DNA from: Methylocaldum sp002005105
Lineage (GTDB): Bacteria > Pseudomonadota > Gammaproteobacteria > Methylococcales > Methylococcaceae
Length of the DNA stretch: 64,000 nt
NCBI RefSeq assembly: GCF_051027545.1
Contig: NZ_CP194902.1
Span: 2,480,001-2,544,000, forward strand
Direction of reading: 5' to 3'
The stretch's first letter is position 1; the number at the start of each line of letters is the position of its first letter. The notes under the pieces are model-generated. The model saw only the letters and a program-made list of their open reading frames with translations, ran no database searches and had not been told where the DNA came from. Made by a program: the position numbers and the translations under genes. This document shows, in pieces, positions 52,989 through 62,851 of this stretch.

Positions 52989-55070
52989 ATGAGAGAACAG
53001 GGTTCGAGTATTCAAAAATTGGCGATTTGGTTCTTGGTGGCTCTGATCGGAGCGGCGGCGTTCGGCGGGATCGCCTTGAATCGGGGGGAGAGCGTCAACA
53101 GCCTTTGGTTCGTGACCGCGGCGGTTTGCGTCTACGCTCTGGGCTACCGTTTCTACAGCGCCTTCGTTGCGGCCAAGGTTCTGGGTCTGGACGGCACGCG
53201 GGCGACGCCGGCTGAGCGTTTCAACGACGGGCGCGATTTCGTGCCGACCAATCGCTGGGTCGTATTCGGCCATCATTTTGCCGCCATCGCCGGCCCAGGA
53301 CCTTTGATCGGTCCGACCCTCGCGGCGCAGTTCGGCTATCTGCCCGGCACCTTGTGGATACTGATCGGAGCCGTCATCGGCGGCTGCGTGCAGGACTTCG
53401 TGATCCTGTTCTGTTCGATCCGGCGCGACGGGCGCTCCTTAGGCCAGATGGCGCGCGACGAGCTCGGTCCCATCGGCGGTAACGCGGCGTTGCTGGGCGT
53501 CATGTGCATCATGATCATCCTTATCGCGGTGCTGGGCCTGGTGGTGGTGAATGCCATGAAACACAGTCCCTGGGCTACATCCACGGTGGCGGCAACCATT
53601 CCCATCGCCATGGTGGTCGGTATCTACATGCGGCATCTCAGGCCGGGACGAGTGATCGAAGCGACGGTGCTTGGCGTTAGCCTGCTGCTGCTGGTGGTTT
53701 GGGGCGGCGGCGCCATCGACGAGGTGGCGGGCCTCCGTGGCTGGTTCGACTACGAGGGACCGCAGTTGGCGCTCATGGTTATCGCTTACGGCTTTGCAGC
53801 GGCCGTGCTGCCGGTATGGCTGCTTCTGGCTCCGCGCGATTACCTGTCCACATTCATGAAACTGGGAACGATAGCAGCCTTGGCGGTGGCCATCGTCATC
53901 CTTCACCCTGAAGTGAAGATGCCGGCCCTGACCCGGTTCGTCGACGGCAGCGGACCCATTTTCGGCGGCAAGCTGTTTCCGTTCGTCTTTATCACCATCG
54001 CCTGCGGCGCCATCTCCGGCTTCCATTCCCTGATTTCGTCGGGGACTACGCCCAAGCTTTTGGCCAATGAAGCCGACGCCCGATTCATCGGCTACGGCGC
54101 GATGATGATGGAGTCGTTCGTAGCCATCATGGCCATGGTGGCGGCGACCGTCCTTGATCCGGGTGTTTATTTCGCCATCAACAGCCCCGCGGGCGTGGTG
54201 GGCAAAGATGCGGCGGAAGCGGTAGCGAAGATTTCCGCCTGGGGATTTCCGGTAACCGTCGGGCAGATGTATGCGCTGGCTCAGCAAATGGGCGAATCTA
54301 CCCTGTTCGCCCGCACCGGCGGAGCGCCATCGCTGGCGGTGGGTATGGCATCTCTTTTTGCCAGCGCTTTCGGGCAGGGCTTGCTCTCGCTCTGGTATCA
54401 CTTCGCCATCATGTTCGAAGCGCTGTTCATTTTGACCACCCTGGATGCCGGTACCCGCGTTGCCCGCTTCATGCTACAGGACGTGTTGGGTAACTGGATG
54501 CCCGCGCTTGGGCGGACCTCCTGGTATCCCGGCGTGATTCTGACGTCCGGATTAGTGGTGGCCGGCTGGGGGTATCTCCTCTACATCGGCACCATAGATC
54601 CCTTGGGCGGTATCAACAGCCTGTGGCCTTTGTTCGGTATCGCCAACCAGATGCTGGCGGGAATTGCTCTCTGCGTGGCCACCACCATCCTGGTCAAAAC
54701 GGGGAAGCTTCGTTTCGCTTGGGTAACCGGCGTGCCGCTCGCGTGGCTTCTGATCATCACCACTTCGGCGGCATGGGAAAAGCTGTTCAGCCCGGAGCTT
54801 CGCATCGGGTTTCTGGCGCATGCACGGGATTTAAGCGACAAGCTGGCGGCGGGGCTGCTGCCCGAGGATCAAGCCGCCAAGGCGTCACAGCTCATCTTCA
54901 ACGATTATCTCGACGCCGGGTTGACTGCGCTGTTCCTGGCCGTTTCCTGGATCCTGGCCGGTGACACCTTGCGGGTGTGCGGGCTGATTCTGGCCCGGAA
55001 ACCCCATCCGCCGCTCAGCGAATCGCCTCACATACCGAGCCGGCTGATCGAGGATTGGGTGAGGGATTGA
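52989..55070 (+). CDS. cstA: CstA, carbon starvation protein/peptide transporter
   Basis: CstA is a large inner-membrane transporter linked in enterobacteria to peptide or pyruvate uptake under starvation. From ATG 52989 it has 693 residues with some 16-18 hydrophobic segments. Signatures are ALGYRFYSAFVAAKVLGLDG, FNDGRDFVPTNRWVVFGHHF and AIAGPGPLIGPTLAAQFGYLPG near the N-terminus, then SGFHSLISSGTTPKLLANE in the middle. A hairpin follows at 55230-55266. Confidence 0.93.
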   Translation: MREQGSSIQKLAIWFLVALIGAAAFGGIALNRGESVNSLWFVTAAVCVYALGYRFYSAFVAAKVLGLDGTRATPAERFNDGRDFVPTNRWVVFGHHFAAIAGPGPLIGPTLAAQFGYLPGTLWILIGAVIGGCVQDFVILFCSIRRDGRSLGQMARDELGPIGGNAALLGVMCIMIILIAVLGLVVVNAMKHSPWATSTVAATIPIAMVVGIYMRHLRPGRVIEATVLGVSLLLLVVWGGGAIDEVAGLRGWFDYEGPQLALMVIAYGFAAAVLPVWLLLAPRDYLSTFMKLGTIAALAVAIVILHPEVKMPALTRFVDGSGPIFGGKLFPFVFITIACGAISGFHSLISSGTTPKLLANEADARFIGYGAMMMESFVAIMAMVAATVLDPGVYFAINSPAGVVGKDAAEAVAKISAWGFPVTVGQMYALAQQMGESTLFARTGGAPSLAVGMASLFASAFGQGLLSLWYHFAIMFEALFILTTLDAGTRVARFMLQDVLGNWMPALGRTSWYPGVILTSGLVVAGWGYLLYIGTIDPLGGINSLWPLFGIANQMLAGIALCVATTILVKTGKLRFAWVTGVPLAWLLIITTSAAWEKLFSPELRIGFLAHARDLSDKLAAGLLPEDQAAKASQLIFNDYLDAGLTALFLAVSWILAGDTLRVCGLILARKPHPPLSESPHIPSRLIEDWVRD

Positions 55071-55388
55071 TACTCGGTCTGCCGGGAAGGATTAGAGCGC
55101 ACCCCCGGGTTCTGCGGCATCTTTTTATTCCGAAATGGTTTAATGAAATGAATTAATATTCTTTATCGTTATTCATGCATTTTTGATATATTTTTTCCCA
55201 ATGTATTCAAGCCATGCCGACAGGGTGGCCGAAAGCCAGTGCGTCCGTGCGGGTCACTGGCTTTCGTTTGTCTTGTAGGGCGTTGGATCCTCAGGTTTCC
55301 TGTGGCATGGCGTTTAGTGGCGATTCGAATCCGACCGCGATGCGGCAAGGCCGCCGGCTTTAGGTCCATGATCGTGGCGTAGCAGGCC
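55071..55388. other. intergenic region between cstA and cysJ
   Basis: This 318 bp stretch has no convincing gene. Positions 55140-55200 are very AT-rich and include TATATT near 55188, a plausible cysJ promoter. A strong hairpin (55230-55266) lies between this and the cysJ start. Confidence 0.5.
55230..55266 (+). terminator. long hairpin downstream of cstA
   Basis: CGAAAGCCAGTG (55230-55241) pairs perfectly with CACTGGCTTTCG (55255-55266) around 13 bases. The tail GTTTGTCTTG is only modestly T-rich. It may be the cstA terminator or a structured cysJ leader. Confidence 0.5.
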
Positions 55389-57230
55389 ATGTGGACCGGT
55401 CTAATCGCCAGTTCGGCAGCAACTTCTTCAAGAGACTATTCAGTGAGCACACTCAGCGGCCCCTTGAACCCACAACAATGGGATATCTTGAGACGCTTGG
55501 CAGAAGGGCTTTCCCACGAGCAGAGAGTTTGGGCCAGCGGTTATCTGGCGGGATTCGGCGATGCCGAGCAGAAACGCATTCCATCACCTCCGCTTCGATC
55601 TTCGGAGGCGTCCGCGGGGGTAACCGTGCTTTTCGGCTCGCAAACCGGAAACGCCGAAAAGATCGCCAAAGCGCTGCATGCTCGATTGCAGCAAAGCGGC
55701 ATCGCGGCGCGGCTGGAGGACATGGGCAGCTACCAGAGCGCCCAACTCAGACGCGACCGTTGCCTCCTCGTGATCGCGAGCACCCACGGCGAGGGCGAGC
55801 CGCCGGACAATGCCCGCCCGTTTTATGAGTTCCTGCACGGGAAGAAAGCACCCAAGCTGGAGGGTTTGCGGTTTTCCGTCCTGGCCCTTGGCGATACCAG
55901 CTACGAATATTTCTGCAAAACCGGGCGCGATTTCGACAGCCGGTTGGAAGACTTGGGCGCGACCCGCCTTCATCCCCGTGCGGATTGCGACGTCGATTAC
56001 GAGGAAACGGCGGAAGGCTGGATGGAGGGCGTACTGGCGGCCTTGGCCCGATCTCGGGAGCCGCGGGTGGAGGTATCGACCCCGGCCGCGTCGGATCAGG
56101 TATCCGCGTACTCTAAGAAACAGCCGTTCCCGGCTACCCTGCTGGAAAACGTCCGATTGACGGGACGAGGCTCCACCAAGGACGTGCGGCATATCGAACT
56201 TTCCATCGAGGGCTCCGGATTGCGCTACGAGCCGGGCGATGCTCTGGGCGTGGTTCCCTCGAACCGGCCGGAGCGGGCGGCCGATCTTATGGAGAGCATC
56301 GGGCTCGATCCAAGCGCAGCCGTTTCCGGCTCCGACGGCGTCGAAACCACGTTGGAAGATGCGCTTCTGCATCATTTTGAAATTACGACGCTTACCCGTC
56401 CGTTTTTGGAGAAGTATGCAGAGCTGTCCGGTTCCGCCGAATTGGCCGAATTGCTCAAGGACGAAAACCGGTCGCGTTTTCGGGACTTTCTCGGCGGTCG
56501 GGAAATCATCGATGTGGTGCGGCGGTATCCGGTGCCCGGCATCAGCGCCGATCGGTTCGTCGCCATGCTGCGTAAACTTCCGCCCCGGCTTTATTCCATC
56601 GCATCGAGCCTTAACGCCAATCCCGACGAAGTGCATCTCACCGTCGGCGTCGTGCGCTACGAGAGTCACGGGATGGACCGTCATGGCGTCGCGTCCACAT
56701 TTCTCGCCGATCGGGTGGCGGAGGAGAGGCAGGTGCCGGTATACGTCGATAGCAACACCAATTTCCGGCTGCCCGAGGACCCTGGCGCTCCGATCATCAT
56801 GGTCGGACCGGGAACGGGCGTGGCGCCTTTTCGCGCCTTTCTGGCGGAGCGCGAGATCGCGGGGGCCAGGGGCAAGAGCTGGCTGTTTTTCGGCGACCGA
56901 AATTTCCACACCGATTTTCTGTATCAGCGGGAGTGGTTAGCTCATCGGAAGAACGGTCTCTTGAGCCGGATCGATGTGGCGTTTTCGCGTGATGACGACA
57001 ATAAGGTCTATGTGCAGCACAGGATGTTCGAACAAAGCCGTCAACTGTATGCGTGGCTGGAAGAAGGGGCGTATTTTTATGTCTGCGGCGACGCTAAGCG
57101 TATGGCCCCCGACGTTCACGAGGCTTTGATCGCCGTCGTGGCAAAAGAAGGGGGCATCGACCGTGAACGGGCCGAGCAATATGTCCGGAACTTGCAGTCC
57201 TCGAAGCGCTACCAGCGTGACGTGTATTGA
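55389..57230 (+). CDS. cysJ: CysJ, sulfite reductase flavoprotein
   Basis: CysJ passes electrons from NADPH via FAD and FMN to the CysI haemoprotein. The 613 residues include LNPQQWDILRRLAEGL at the N-terminus, the FMN flavodoxin domain (FGSQTGNAEKIA about 82-93), the FAD region (RLYSIASS), and the NADPH region (GPGTGVAPFRAF). ATG 55389 and GTG 55443 (with AGAGA upstream) are both possible starts. The stop is overlapped by the cysI ribosome binding site. Confidence 0.94.
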   Translation: MWTGLIASSAATSSRDYSVSTLSGPLNPQQWDILRRLAEGLSHEQRVWASGYLAGFGDAEQKRIPSPPLRSSEASAGVTVLFGSQTGNAEKIAKALHARLQQSGIAARLEDMGSYQSAQLRRDRCLLVIASTHGEGEPPDNARPFYEFLHGKKAPKLEGLRFSVLALGDTSYEYFCKTGRDFDSRLEDLGATRLHPRADCDVDYEETAEGWMEGVLAALARSREPRVEVSTPAASDQVSAYSKKQPFPATLLENVRLTGRGSTKDVRHIELSIEGSGLRYEPGDALGVVPSNRPERAADLMESIGLDPSAAVSGSDGVETTLEDALLHHFEITTLTRPFLEKYAELSGSAELAELLKDENRSRFRDFLGGREIIDVVRRYPVPGISADRFVAMLRKLPPRLYSIASSLNANPDEVHLTVGVVRYESHGMDRHGVASTFLADRVAEERQVPVYVDSNTNFRLPEDPGAPIIMVGPGTGVAPFRAFLAEREIAGARGKSWLFFGDRNFHTDFLYQREWLAHRKNGLLSRIDVAFSRDDDNKVYVQHRMFEQSRQLYAWLEEGAYFYVCGDAKRMAPDVHEALIAVVAKEGGIDRERAEQYVRNLQSSKRYQRDVY

Positions 57231-57240
57231 GGAGGCGATG

Positions 57241-58938
57241 ATGGAAGAACGCATGCAAGCCAGCGAAGACGAAGACCTCAAGGCGCGCAGCCTCTATTTG
57301 CGGGGAACAATCGAGGAAAGCCTGGCCGATCGGGCGACCGGCGCCGTATCCCCGGAAGACGCCAAGCTGCTCAAGTTCCACGGCACCTATCAGCAGGACG
57401 ACCGGGATCTCCGCAACGAGCGCCAGCGGCAGAAGCTGGAGCCGGCCTACGGCTTCATGGTCCGGGTGCGGATGCCGGGCGGCGTCTGCACGCCTCGGCA
57501 ATGGCTGCAACTGGACGAACTGGCGCGCCGTTACGGCTACGGTTCGCTGCGCATCACGACCCGCCAGACCTTCCAGTTTCATGGCGTCTTGAAACGGCAC
57601 CTCAAGGCGACTATCGCCGGCATCAATCACGCTTTGCTGGATACCATCGCTGCCTGCGGGGATGTTAACCGCAACGTGGTTTGCCACAACAACCCCTATC
57701 TTTCCCCGCTGCACGAAGAACTTTACGACTGGAGCAAACGCCTTGGCGCGCACCTGCTCCCGAAGATGCGGGCCTACCACGAAATCTGGCTGGACGGCGA
57801 GCGCGTCGCCGGGACGCCGGCCGAGGAAGAGCCCTTGTACGGCAAGCATTATCTGCCGCGGAAGTTCAAGATCGGCATTACGTTGCCTCCCCACAACGAT
57901 ATCGATGTCTTTGCCCAGGACTTGGGATTCATTGCCATCGCCGAACGCGGAGAGTTGCTCGGTTTCAATGTCGCTGTGGGCGGCGGCATGGGCATGAGCC
58001 ATAACGAGCCTTTGACTTACCCGCGTCTCGCCGAAGGCATCGGTTTTTGCCGGCCCGATCGTCTCATCGAAGTCGCCGAAAACGTACTCAAGGTGCAACG
58101 CGACTTCGGCGACCGGAGTAACCGCAAACATGCCCGGCTGAAGTACACCCTGGACGACCGAGGCACGGAATGGTTCAAGGCCGAATTGGAAACTCGGCTC
58201 GGCTGGCGGCTCGAACCGGCGCGGCCGTTTCGTTTCGAAAGCACCGGCGACCGCTTCGGCTGGGTGCGGGACGACCGGGGGCAGTGGCACCTGACGCTCG
58301 GCATCCTCAGCGGGCGTCTGAGAGATACGCCCGAGGCCGCCTGGCTGACGGGTCTGCGCGAAATCGCCGAGTTCCATGAGGGCGACTTCCGCTTGACCGC
58401 CAACCAGAATCTGATTATCGCCAAGATCGGCGAATCCGCTAGACCTAAGATCGAAGCCTTGCTCGACCGGTATCGAATTCCGGACGCCGAGCGCTGGAGC
58501 GGCTTGCGGCGGCAAGCCTTGTCGTGCGTGGCCTTGCCCACCTGTGGATTGGCCATGGCCGAGAGCGAACGCTGGTTGCCGGCGCTTCTCGCGCGGCTCG
58601 AGCCGCTGCTGAAAAAGGCCGGATTGGAAAGAGACGCCATTACTCTCCGGGTCACCGGCTGTCCCAACGGCTGCGCGCGTCCGTATCTCGGCGAAATCGG
58701 ACTGGTCGGCAAGAGTTTGGGAAAGTACAACCTTTATCTGGGGGCGGGCTCCGACGGCAGCCGCTTGAACTCCCTGTACCGGGAAGGGCTTTCGGAAGAC
58801 GAAATTGTGGATGCACTGGGTCCTATCATCGCGCACTATGCGCGCGAGCGCCGGACGGGAGAGTCTTTCGGCGATTTCGTTATCCGGGCGGGCTATGTAC
58901 TCGAAGTCAAGGCAGGACGCGAATTTCAGCGGACCTAG
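57241..58938 (+). CDS. cysI: CysI, sulfite reductase haemoprotein
   Basis: CysI reduces sulfite to sulfide with a coupled sirohaem and 4Fe-4S centre. The protein has 565 residues (E. coli 570) with LKFHGTYQQDDRD and RITTRQTFQFHGV. The cluster ligands are in CVALPTCGLAMAESER and VTGCPNGCARPY. I use ATG 57241 because GAGGAGG, overlapping the cysJ stop, is then at a good distance; ATG 57238 is adjacent. cysJ-cysI form an operon for assimilatory sulfate reduction. Confidence 0.96.
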   Translation: MEERMQASEDEDLKARSLYLRGTIEESLADRATGAVSPEDAKLLKFHGTYQQDDRDLRNERQRQKLEPAYGFMVRVRMPGGVCTPRQWLQLDELARRYGYGSLRITTRQTFQFHGVLKRHLKATIAGINHALLDTIAACGDVNRNVVCHNNPYLSPLHEELYDWSKRLGAHLLPKMRAYHEIWLDGERVAGTPAEEEPLYGKHYLPRKFKIGITLPPHNDIDVFAQDLGFIAIAERGELLGFNVAVGGGMGMSHNEPLTYPRLAEGIGFCRPDRLIEVAENVLKVQRDFGDRSNRKHARLKYTLDDRGTEWFKAELETRLGWRLEPARPFRFESTGDRFGWVRDDRGQWHLTLGILSGRLRDTPEAAWLTGLREIAEFHEGDFRLTANQNLIIAKIGESARPKIEALLDRYRIPDAERWSGLRRQALSCVALPTCGLAMAESERWLPALLARLEPLLKKAGLERDAITLRVTGCPNGCARPYLGEIGLVGKSLGKYNLYLGAGSDGSRLNSLYREGLSEDEIVDALGPIIAHYARERRTGESFGDFVIRAGYVLEVKAGREFQRT

Positions 58939-59557
58939 ACGGCTGAATTCCGCTGCTGCCATCATTGCAATCTTCAACCGGCGTGCACAATCGCGCCCAC
59001 AATCCTGCAACTATGACCACGCCGGGGCAACAGCCCCGCTAAACCATTTTCATTCCGCGTTAACAACATTCGGTGTTATTCCATTCGGCATTCGAATGCA
59101 CGTTAATCGTAGGGTGGGTTAGCGCAGCGTAACCCACCGGTCCGAGGTCGCTCGGTGGGTTACGGCGCACGCGAAGCGCAGTGATTGGCGGTCGATCAGT
59201 GCTGATGTGCGCCTAACCCACCCTACAAAAATTAATTCCTAATTGAAAGCGATTTGGAATTAAATGCACGTACAGGGACGACTCGATTGCCTTTACACCC
59301 GAATTGAAAGAGCGCTGGCTCGAGATTTTCCATGCGTTCCCGGAACGCGAATGAAAATAAATTGTCAGCGCATAATGATCAGAAACGCATGCAAATTTGT
59401 TTTCTATCATTCGTAACATCTGGTTGACCTTTGGGCAAAAATTTGATTCCCTAACAGGTCACTTGTTATTGATGGTCGATGCGCTTTCGACCGGGCTTGG
59501 GGCAACATAAGTCCCGCAATCTGTGACGCTTTAAATTCTCACTTCTCGTTTCTCCTC
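58939..59557. other. 619 bp intergenic region after cysI
   Basis: It holds a small GC hairpin (GGGGC-aaca-GCCCC near 59024-59038) that may end the cys transcript, then the dispersed repeat copy at 59078-59243. The remaining 59244-59557 shows no gene. A 68-codon minus-strand ORF (59213-59419) overlaps the repeat and has no recognisable features. Confidence 0.5.
59078..59243. repeat. dispersed repeat, copy A
   Basis: This repeat begins ATTCCATTCGGCATTCGA, contains the palindromic GTAGGGTGGGTTAGCGC / GTAACCCACC core and ends TACAAAAATTAATTCCT. A second copy in the same orientation is at 62852-62992, and the two flank the kinase/regulator genes between them. Confidence 0.85.
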
Positions 59558-61072
59558 ATGGATGAAGCAGGCAACAGACCAGAATCCTTCTTCCGTATGA
59601 TTACAGAGAGTGCGCCATATGCGCTGGTGCTGGTCGACCATGACGGCAGGATCGTTTTAGTCAATGCGTATTTGGAGCAGTTGTTCGGTTATTCAAGAGA
59701 CGAATTGCTTGGATGCTCGATCGACGTTTTCATTCCCGAGCGGTTTAGAATCGGGCACGAGGCATATCGCCAAAGCTTTAACAAGGATCCCGAGCGAAAA
59801 CCCATGGGCATGGGGCGGGACCTTTACGGTTTGTGCAAGAACGGCGAGGAAATTCCCGTCGAAATCGCTCTGAATCCGATACATGTCGATAAGAAAAACT
59901 ATGTGTTGGCAGCCATAGCCGACATCACTCAGCGCAAGCAGGCCGAAGAGATTGTGCGGCAAAGCGAAGCGCGTTTGAATTTGGCTTTGAGCGCTGCAAG
60001 GGCGGGAACCTGGGACTGGGACATACTTCAGGACAAAGTGATGTGGTCGGATGGCTCTTATCATCTGCTTGGGCTCAAGCCGGGAGAGTGCGAGGCGTCC
60101 GCCAAGAATTGGCTCGAAAGAGTGCATCCCGATGATCGAGCCGTCGTAAAAGAGGCTGTGGATTCGGTGATCAAACGGTTTATGACGCAAAGGAAGCAGG
60201 ATGCGTTCAATCTGGAATATCGCGTCTTGCACACCGACGGCAGCATTCGGTGGGTCAACGATCGAGGCCAAGTCTTGTACGGTCGGTACGGTCGTCCCGT
60301 CCGCATGATCGGTATCATGCTCGATGTGACCGAACGCAAGACGGCGGAGGAGCAACTTGCCGCGCAAGCGCAGGAGCTGGCGCGCTCCAATGCCGAATTG
60401 CAGGAATTCGCTTATGTGGCTTCCCATGATCTACAGGAGCCGTTACGGGCAGTGGCGGGTTGCGTGGAAATCATTCGGCGGCGATACCAGGGAAAGCTGG
60501 ACGTGCGGGCGGATGAGGTGATTTCGCATGCGGTGGACGGCGCCGCACGCATGCAAAACCTCATCAATGATCTATTGGCATATTCGCGTATCGGCTCACG
60601 GGATCAACCTTTTGAACCGACGGACTGTCAAGCGATCTTAAACACAGTCTTGGCCAATCTCGAAGTCCCCATCAGCGAAAGCGGAGCCAAGATAACCCAT
60701 GACCACCTGCCCACGATTTCCGCGGATTCCGGCCAACTCATCCAACTGTTTCAGAATTTGATCAGCAACGCCGTCAAATTCCGCGGTGACCGAACACCAC
60801 AGATTCATATCGGCGTAAAAAAACAAAACAACGAGTGGGTATTTGCGGTCGCCGACAATGGCATCGGTATAGAATCCCCTTATTTCGAACGGATATTCAG
60901 GATTTTTCAGCGATTGCACGCGCGGAACGACTATCCCGGCACCGGGATCGGACTCGCGATTTGTAAGAGAGTCGTGGAGCGACATGGCGGGCGGATTTGG
61001 GTGGAATCCGAGCCCGGCCGCGGTACGACCTTCTTTTTTACTTTTCCTACCAAGCTCAGAGCGATCCGATGA
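59558..61072 (+). CDS. PAS-PAS sensor histidine kinase
   Basis: The 504 residues comprise a first PAS (about 10-125), a second PAS with PAC (about 135-265, ending IGIMLDVTERKTAEEQ), a coiled linker, a HisKA domain with YVASHDLQEPLRAV (phospho-His about residue 290), and an HATPase domain (N, G1 and G2 boxes, ending TGIGLAICKRVVERHGG). No transmembrane segment is seen, so it is a soluble sensor. The stop overlaps the next response regulator by ATGA. The kinase core resembles the bacteriophytochrome type that pairs with Rcp-like regulators, but there is no bilin-binding domain. Confidence 0.92.
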   Translation: MDEAGNRPESFFRMITESAPYALVLVDHDGRIVLVNAYLEQLFGYSRDELLGCSIDVFIPERFRIGHEAYRQSFNKDPERKPMGMGRDLYGLCKNGEEIPVEIALNPIHVDKKNYVLAAIADITQRKQAEEIVRQSEARLNLALSAARAGTWDWDILQDKVMWSDGSYHLLGLKPGECEASAKNWLERVHPDDRAVVKEAVDSVIKRFMTQRKQDAFNLEYRVLHTDGSIRWVNDRGQVLYGRYGRPVRMIGIMLDVTERKTAEEQLAAQAQELARSNAELQEFAYVASHDLQEPLRAVAGCVEIIRRRYQGKLDVRADEVISHAVDGAARMQNLINDLLAYSRIGSRDQPFEPTDCQAILNTVLANLEVPISESGAKITHDHLPTISADSGQLIQLFQNLISNAVKFRGDRTPQIHIGVKKQNNEWVFAVADNGIGIESPYFERIFRIFQRLHARNDYPGTGIGLAICKRVVERHGGRIWVESEPGRGTTFFFTFPTKLRAIR

Positions 61073-61497
61073 GACCCGTCAATATCCTGCTGGTTGAAGA
61101 TAGCCCCACCGATGTGCTTCTCACCCAAGAAGCGCTCGAATCCGCAAAGCTGCTCACCGAGCTGTTTATCGTGGAGGACGGCGTGGAAGCCACCTCGTTT
61201 CTCCGGCGGGAGGGTAAATACGCTGATGCGCCACGTCCGGACCTAATTCTTCTCGATCTTAATCTGCCGAAGAAGGACGGCCGCGAGGTTCTCGCCGAAA
61301 TCAAGAGCGATGCGAATCTAAAAATGATTCCGGTAGTGGTGATGACGGTATCCAAGGCGGAGGAGGACATTCTTCGGGCGTACGGATTGCATGCCAACTG
61401 CTACATCACCAAGCCGGTCCATTTCGACAGTTTTGTTAAAGTGGTTCAGGCCATCGAGAGTTTCTGGTTTACGGTGGTGAGCCTTCCTACCCGGTAG
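61069..61497 (+). CDS. single-domain response regulator (Rcp1-like)
   Basis: This 142-residue receiver has acidic residues in LLVEDSPTD, the phospho-Asp in LLDLNLPKKDG (Asp63), the Thr in VVMTVSK, and the Lys in ITKPVHFDSF. It has no output domain. The start overlaps the kinase stop, which indicates they are partners. The next gene starts 8 bp on. Confidence 0.92.
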   Translation: MRPVNILLVEDSPTDVLLTQEALESAKLLTELFIVEDGVEATSFLRREGKYADAPRPDLILLDLNLPKKDGREVLAEIKSDANLKMIPVVVMTVSKAEEDILRAYGLHANCYITKPVHFDSFVKVVQAIESFWFTVVSLPTR

Positions 61498-61505
61498 TTT
61501 AGCCT

Positions 61506-62780
61506 ATGCAGCAGCACTACCACGTTCTCCTGGTGGAGGACAGCCCGAGCGATGCCTTCCTGGTCGAAGATGCGTTAGGCCAGGTCGGCATGGTGTGTTT
61601 CGATTTGGAACGGGCGGCTCGGCTCAGCGAAGCGAAGGAAATCCTAAGGCGGCAGCGGTTCGATGTGATCCTTTTGGATCTCAATCTACCCGATGCCGAG
61701 GGCGTCGATACGCTGTTGAAGATCCGCGATATGGCGGGTTCGGTTCCCATCGTCGTCTTCACCGGTCTGGACAATGAGGCTGTCGGATTTCGCCTGATCC
61801 AGGAAGGGGCTCAGGATTTTGTCATTAAGGGGCAGTTTCAGGGTAACCTGCTCATCCGGTCCATTCGTTATGCCATAGAACGCAAGCGAATCGAGGAGGC
61901 GCTGAAAGAGGCCGACCGCCGCAAGGACGAATTTCTCGCCATGCTGTCCCACGAGTTGCGCAATCCGCTCGCGCCCATCCGCAATGCGGTCGAAGTCTTG
62001 AAACAACCGAATGTTACGCCGTTTCACGTGGATTGGGCGCAGGGCATCATCGATCGCCAGTTGAGCCAGCTTACGCGCTTGGTCGACGATCTGCTGGACA
62101 TGTCGCGCCTCACCTGTGGCAAGGTAACGCTCAAGCCTCAAGTCCTGGAGCTCACGACGCCTGTTCTGCAAGCCGTCGAAGCAAGTCGTCCGCTTATCGA
62201 GGCCAGTCAGCATGAGTTGTGCATACAATTACCGTCCGCGCCGCTTTGGGTGGAAGCCGATTTCGCTCGATTGACGCAGGTATTTTCCAATCTTTTGGAT
62301 AATGCGGCGAAATATACGGACGAGGGCGGTGTTATCCAGTTGCTGGTCGAGGCGGAGGAGCAAAAGGCGGTGATACGGGTGCAGGATAACGGGATGGGCA
62401 TATCGCCTTCGAGTCTCCCGCACATCTTCGACTTGTTTACCCAGGAGCCGCGTTCCCTTGATCGGGCACAAGGCGGTCTTGGCATCGGTTTAAGCCTGGT
62501 CAAGCGATTGGTAGAGATGCATGGCGGAGAAGTGGAAGCCTACAGTGCCGGCACTGGCGCGGGTAGCGAATTCGTGGTGCGGTTGCCCTTGGTGGATACG
62601 AATTCATCTGAAGAAATTCCGCCGCCGCAGGGGGCTGGAGATACAAACGAACCCGGGAAGACACGTGAAACGAGGTTCGATCATCATTTTTCCATGCCAT
62701 CAGATCGCAAGGCGCTCAAACCGTTTTCGAAGTATTCCAAACGAGTCCGTCGATTAAAGATTGCCGGTACTTCTCGCTGA
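61506..62780 (+). CDS. receiver-histidine kinase hybrid
   Basis: The 424 residues have an N-terminal receiver (LLVEDSPSDAF, phospho-Asp58 in LLDLNLPDAEG), a linker, a HisKA domain with FLAMLSHELRNPLAP (His149), and an HATPase (VFSNLLDNAAKYTDE, GLGIGLSLVKRLVEMHGG). Having the receiver before the kinase suggests that phosphorylation controls its own kinase activity. The last 50 residues are polar with no recognised domain. It is the third gene of a probable three-gene phosphorelay. Confidence 0.9.
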   Translation: MQQHYHVLLVEDSPSDAFLVEDALGQVGMVCFDLERAARLSEAKEILRRQRFDVILLDLNLPDAEGVDTLLKIRDMAGSVPIVVFTGLDNEAVGFRLIQEGAQDFVIKGQFQGNLLIRSIRYAIERKRIEEALKEADRRKDEFLAMLSHELRNPLAPIRNAVEVLKQPNVTPFHVDWAQGIIDRQLSQLTRLVDDLLDMSRLTCGKVTLKPQVLELTTPVLQAVEASRPLIEASQHELCIQLPSAPLWVEADFARLTQVFSNLLDNAAKYTDEGGVIQLLVEAEEQKAVIRVQDNGMGISPSSLPHIFDLFTQEPRSLDRAQGGLGIGLSLVKRLVEMHGGEVEAYSAGTGAGSEFVVRLPLVDTNSSEEIPPPQGAGDTNEPGKTRETRFDHHFSMPSDRKALKPFSKYSKRVRRLKIAGTSR

Positions 62781-62851
62781 TCGCTCGCGGAAGCGCCAGA
62801 CAGGCTGGTGCAAGTATTATCCTCCGTTCACCCTCTTTGAAGCCGAGTCTA

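Noticed and set aside
57094..59010. 638-codon minus-strand frame opposite cysJ/cysI
   Set aside because: It is a long antisense shadow of GC-rich coding sequence with no family motifs. The plus-strand frames are unmistakable CysJ and CysI.
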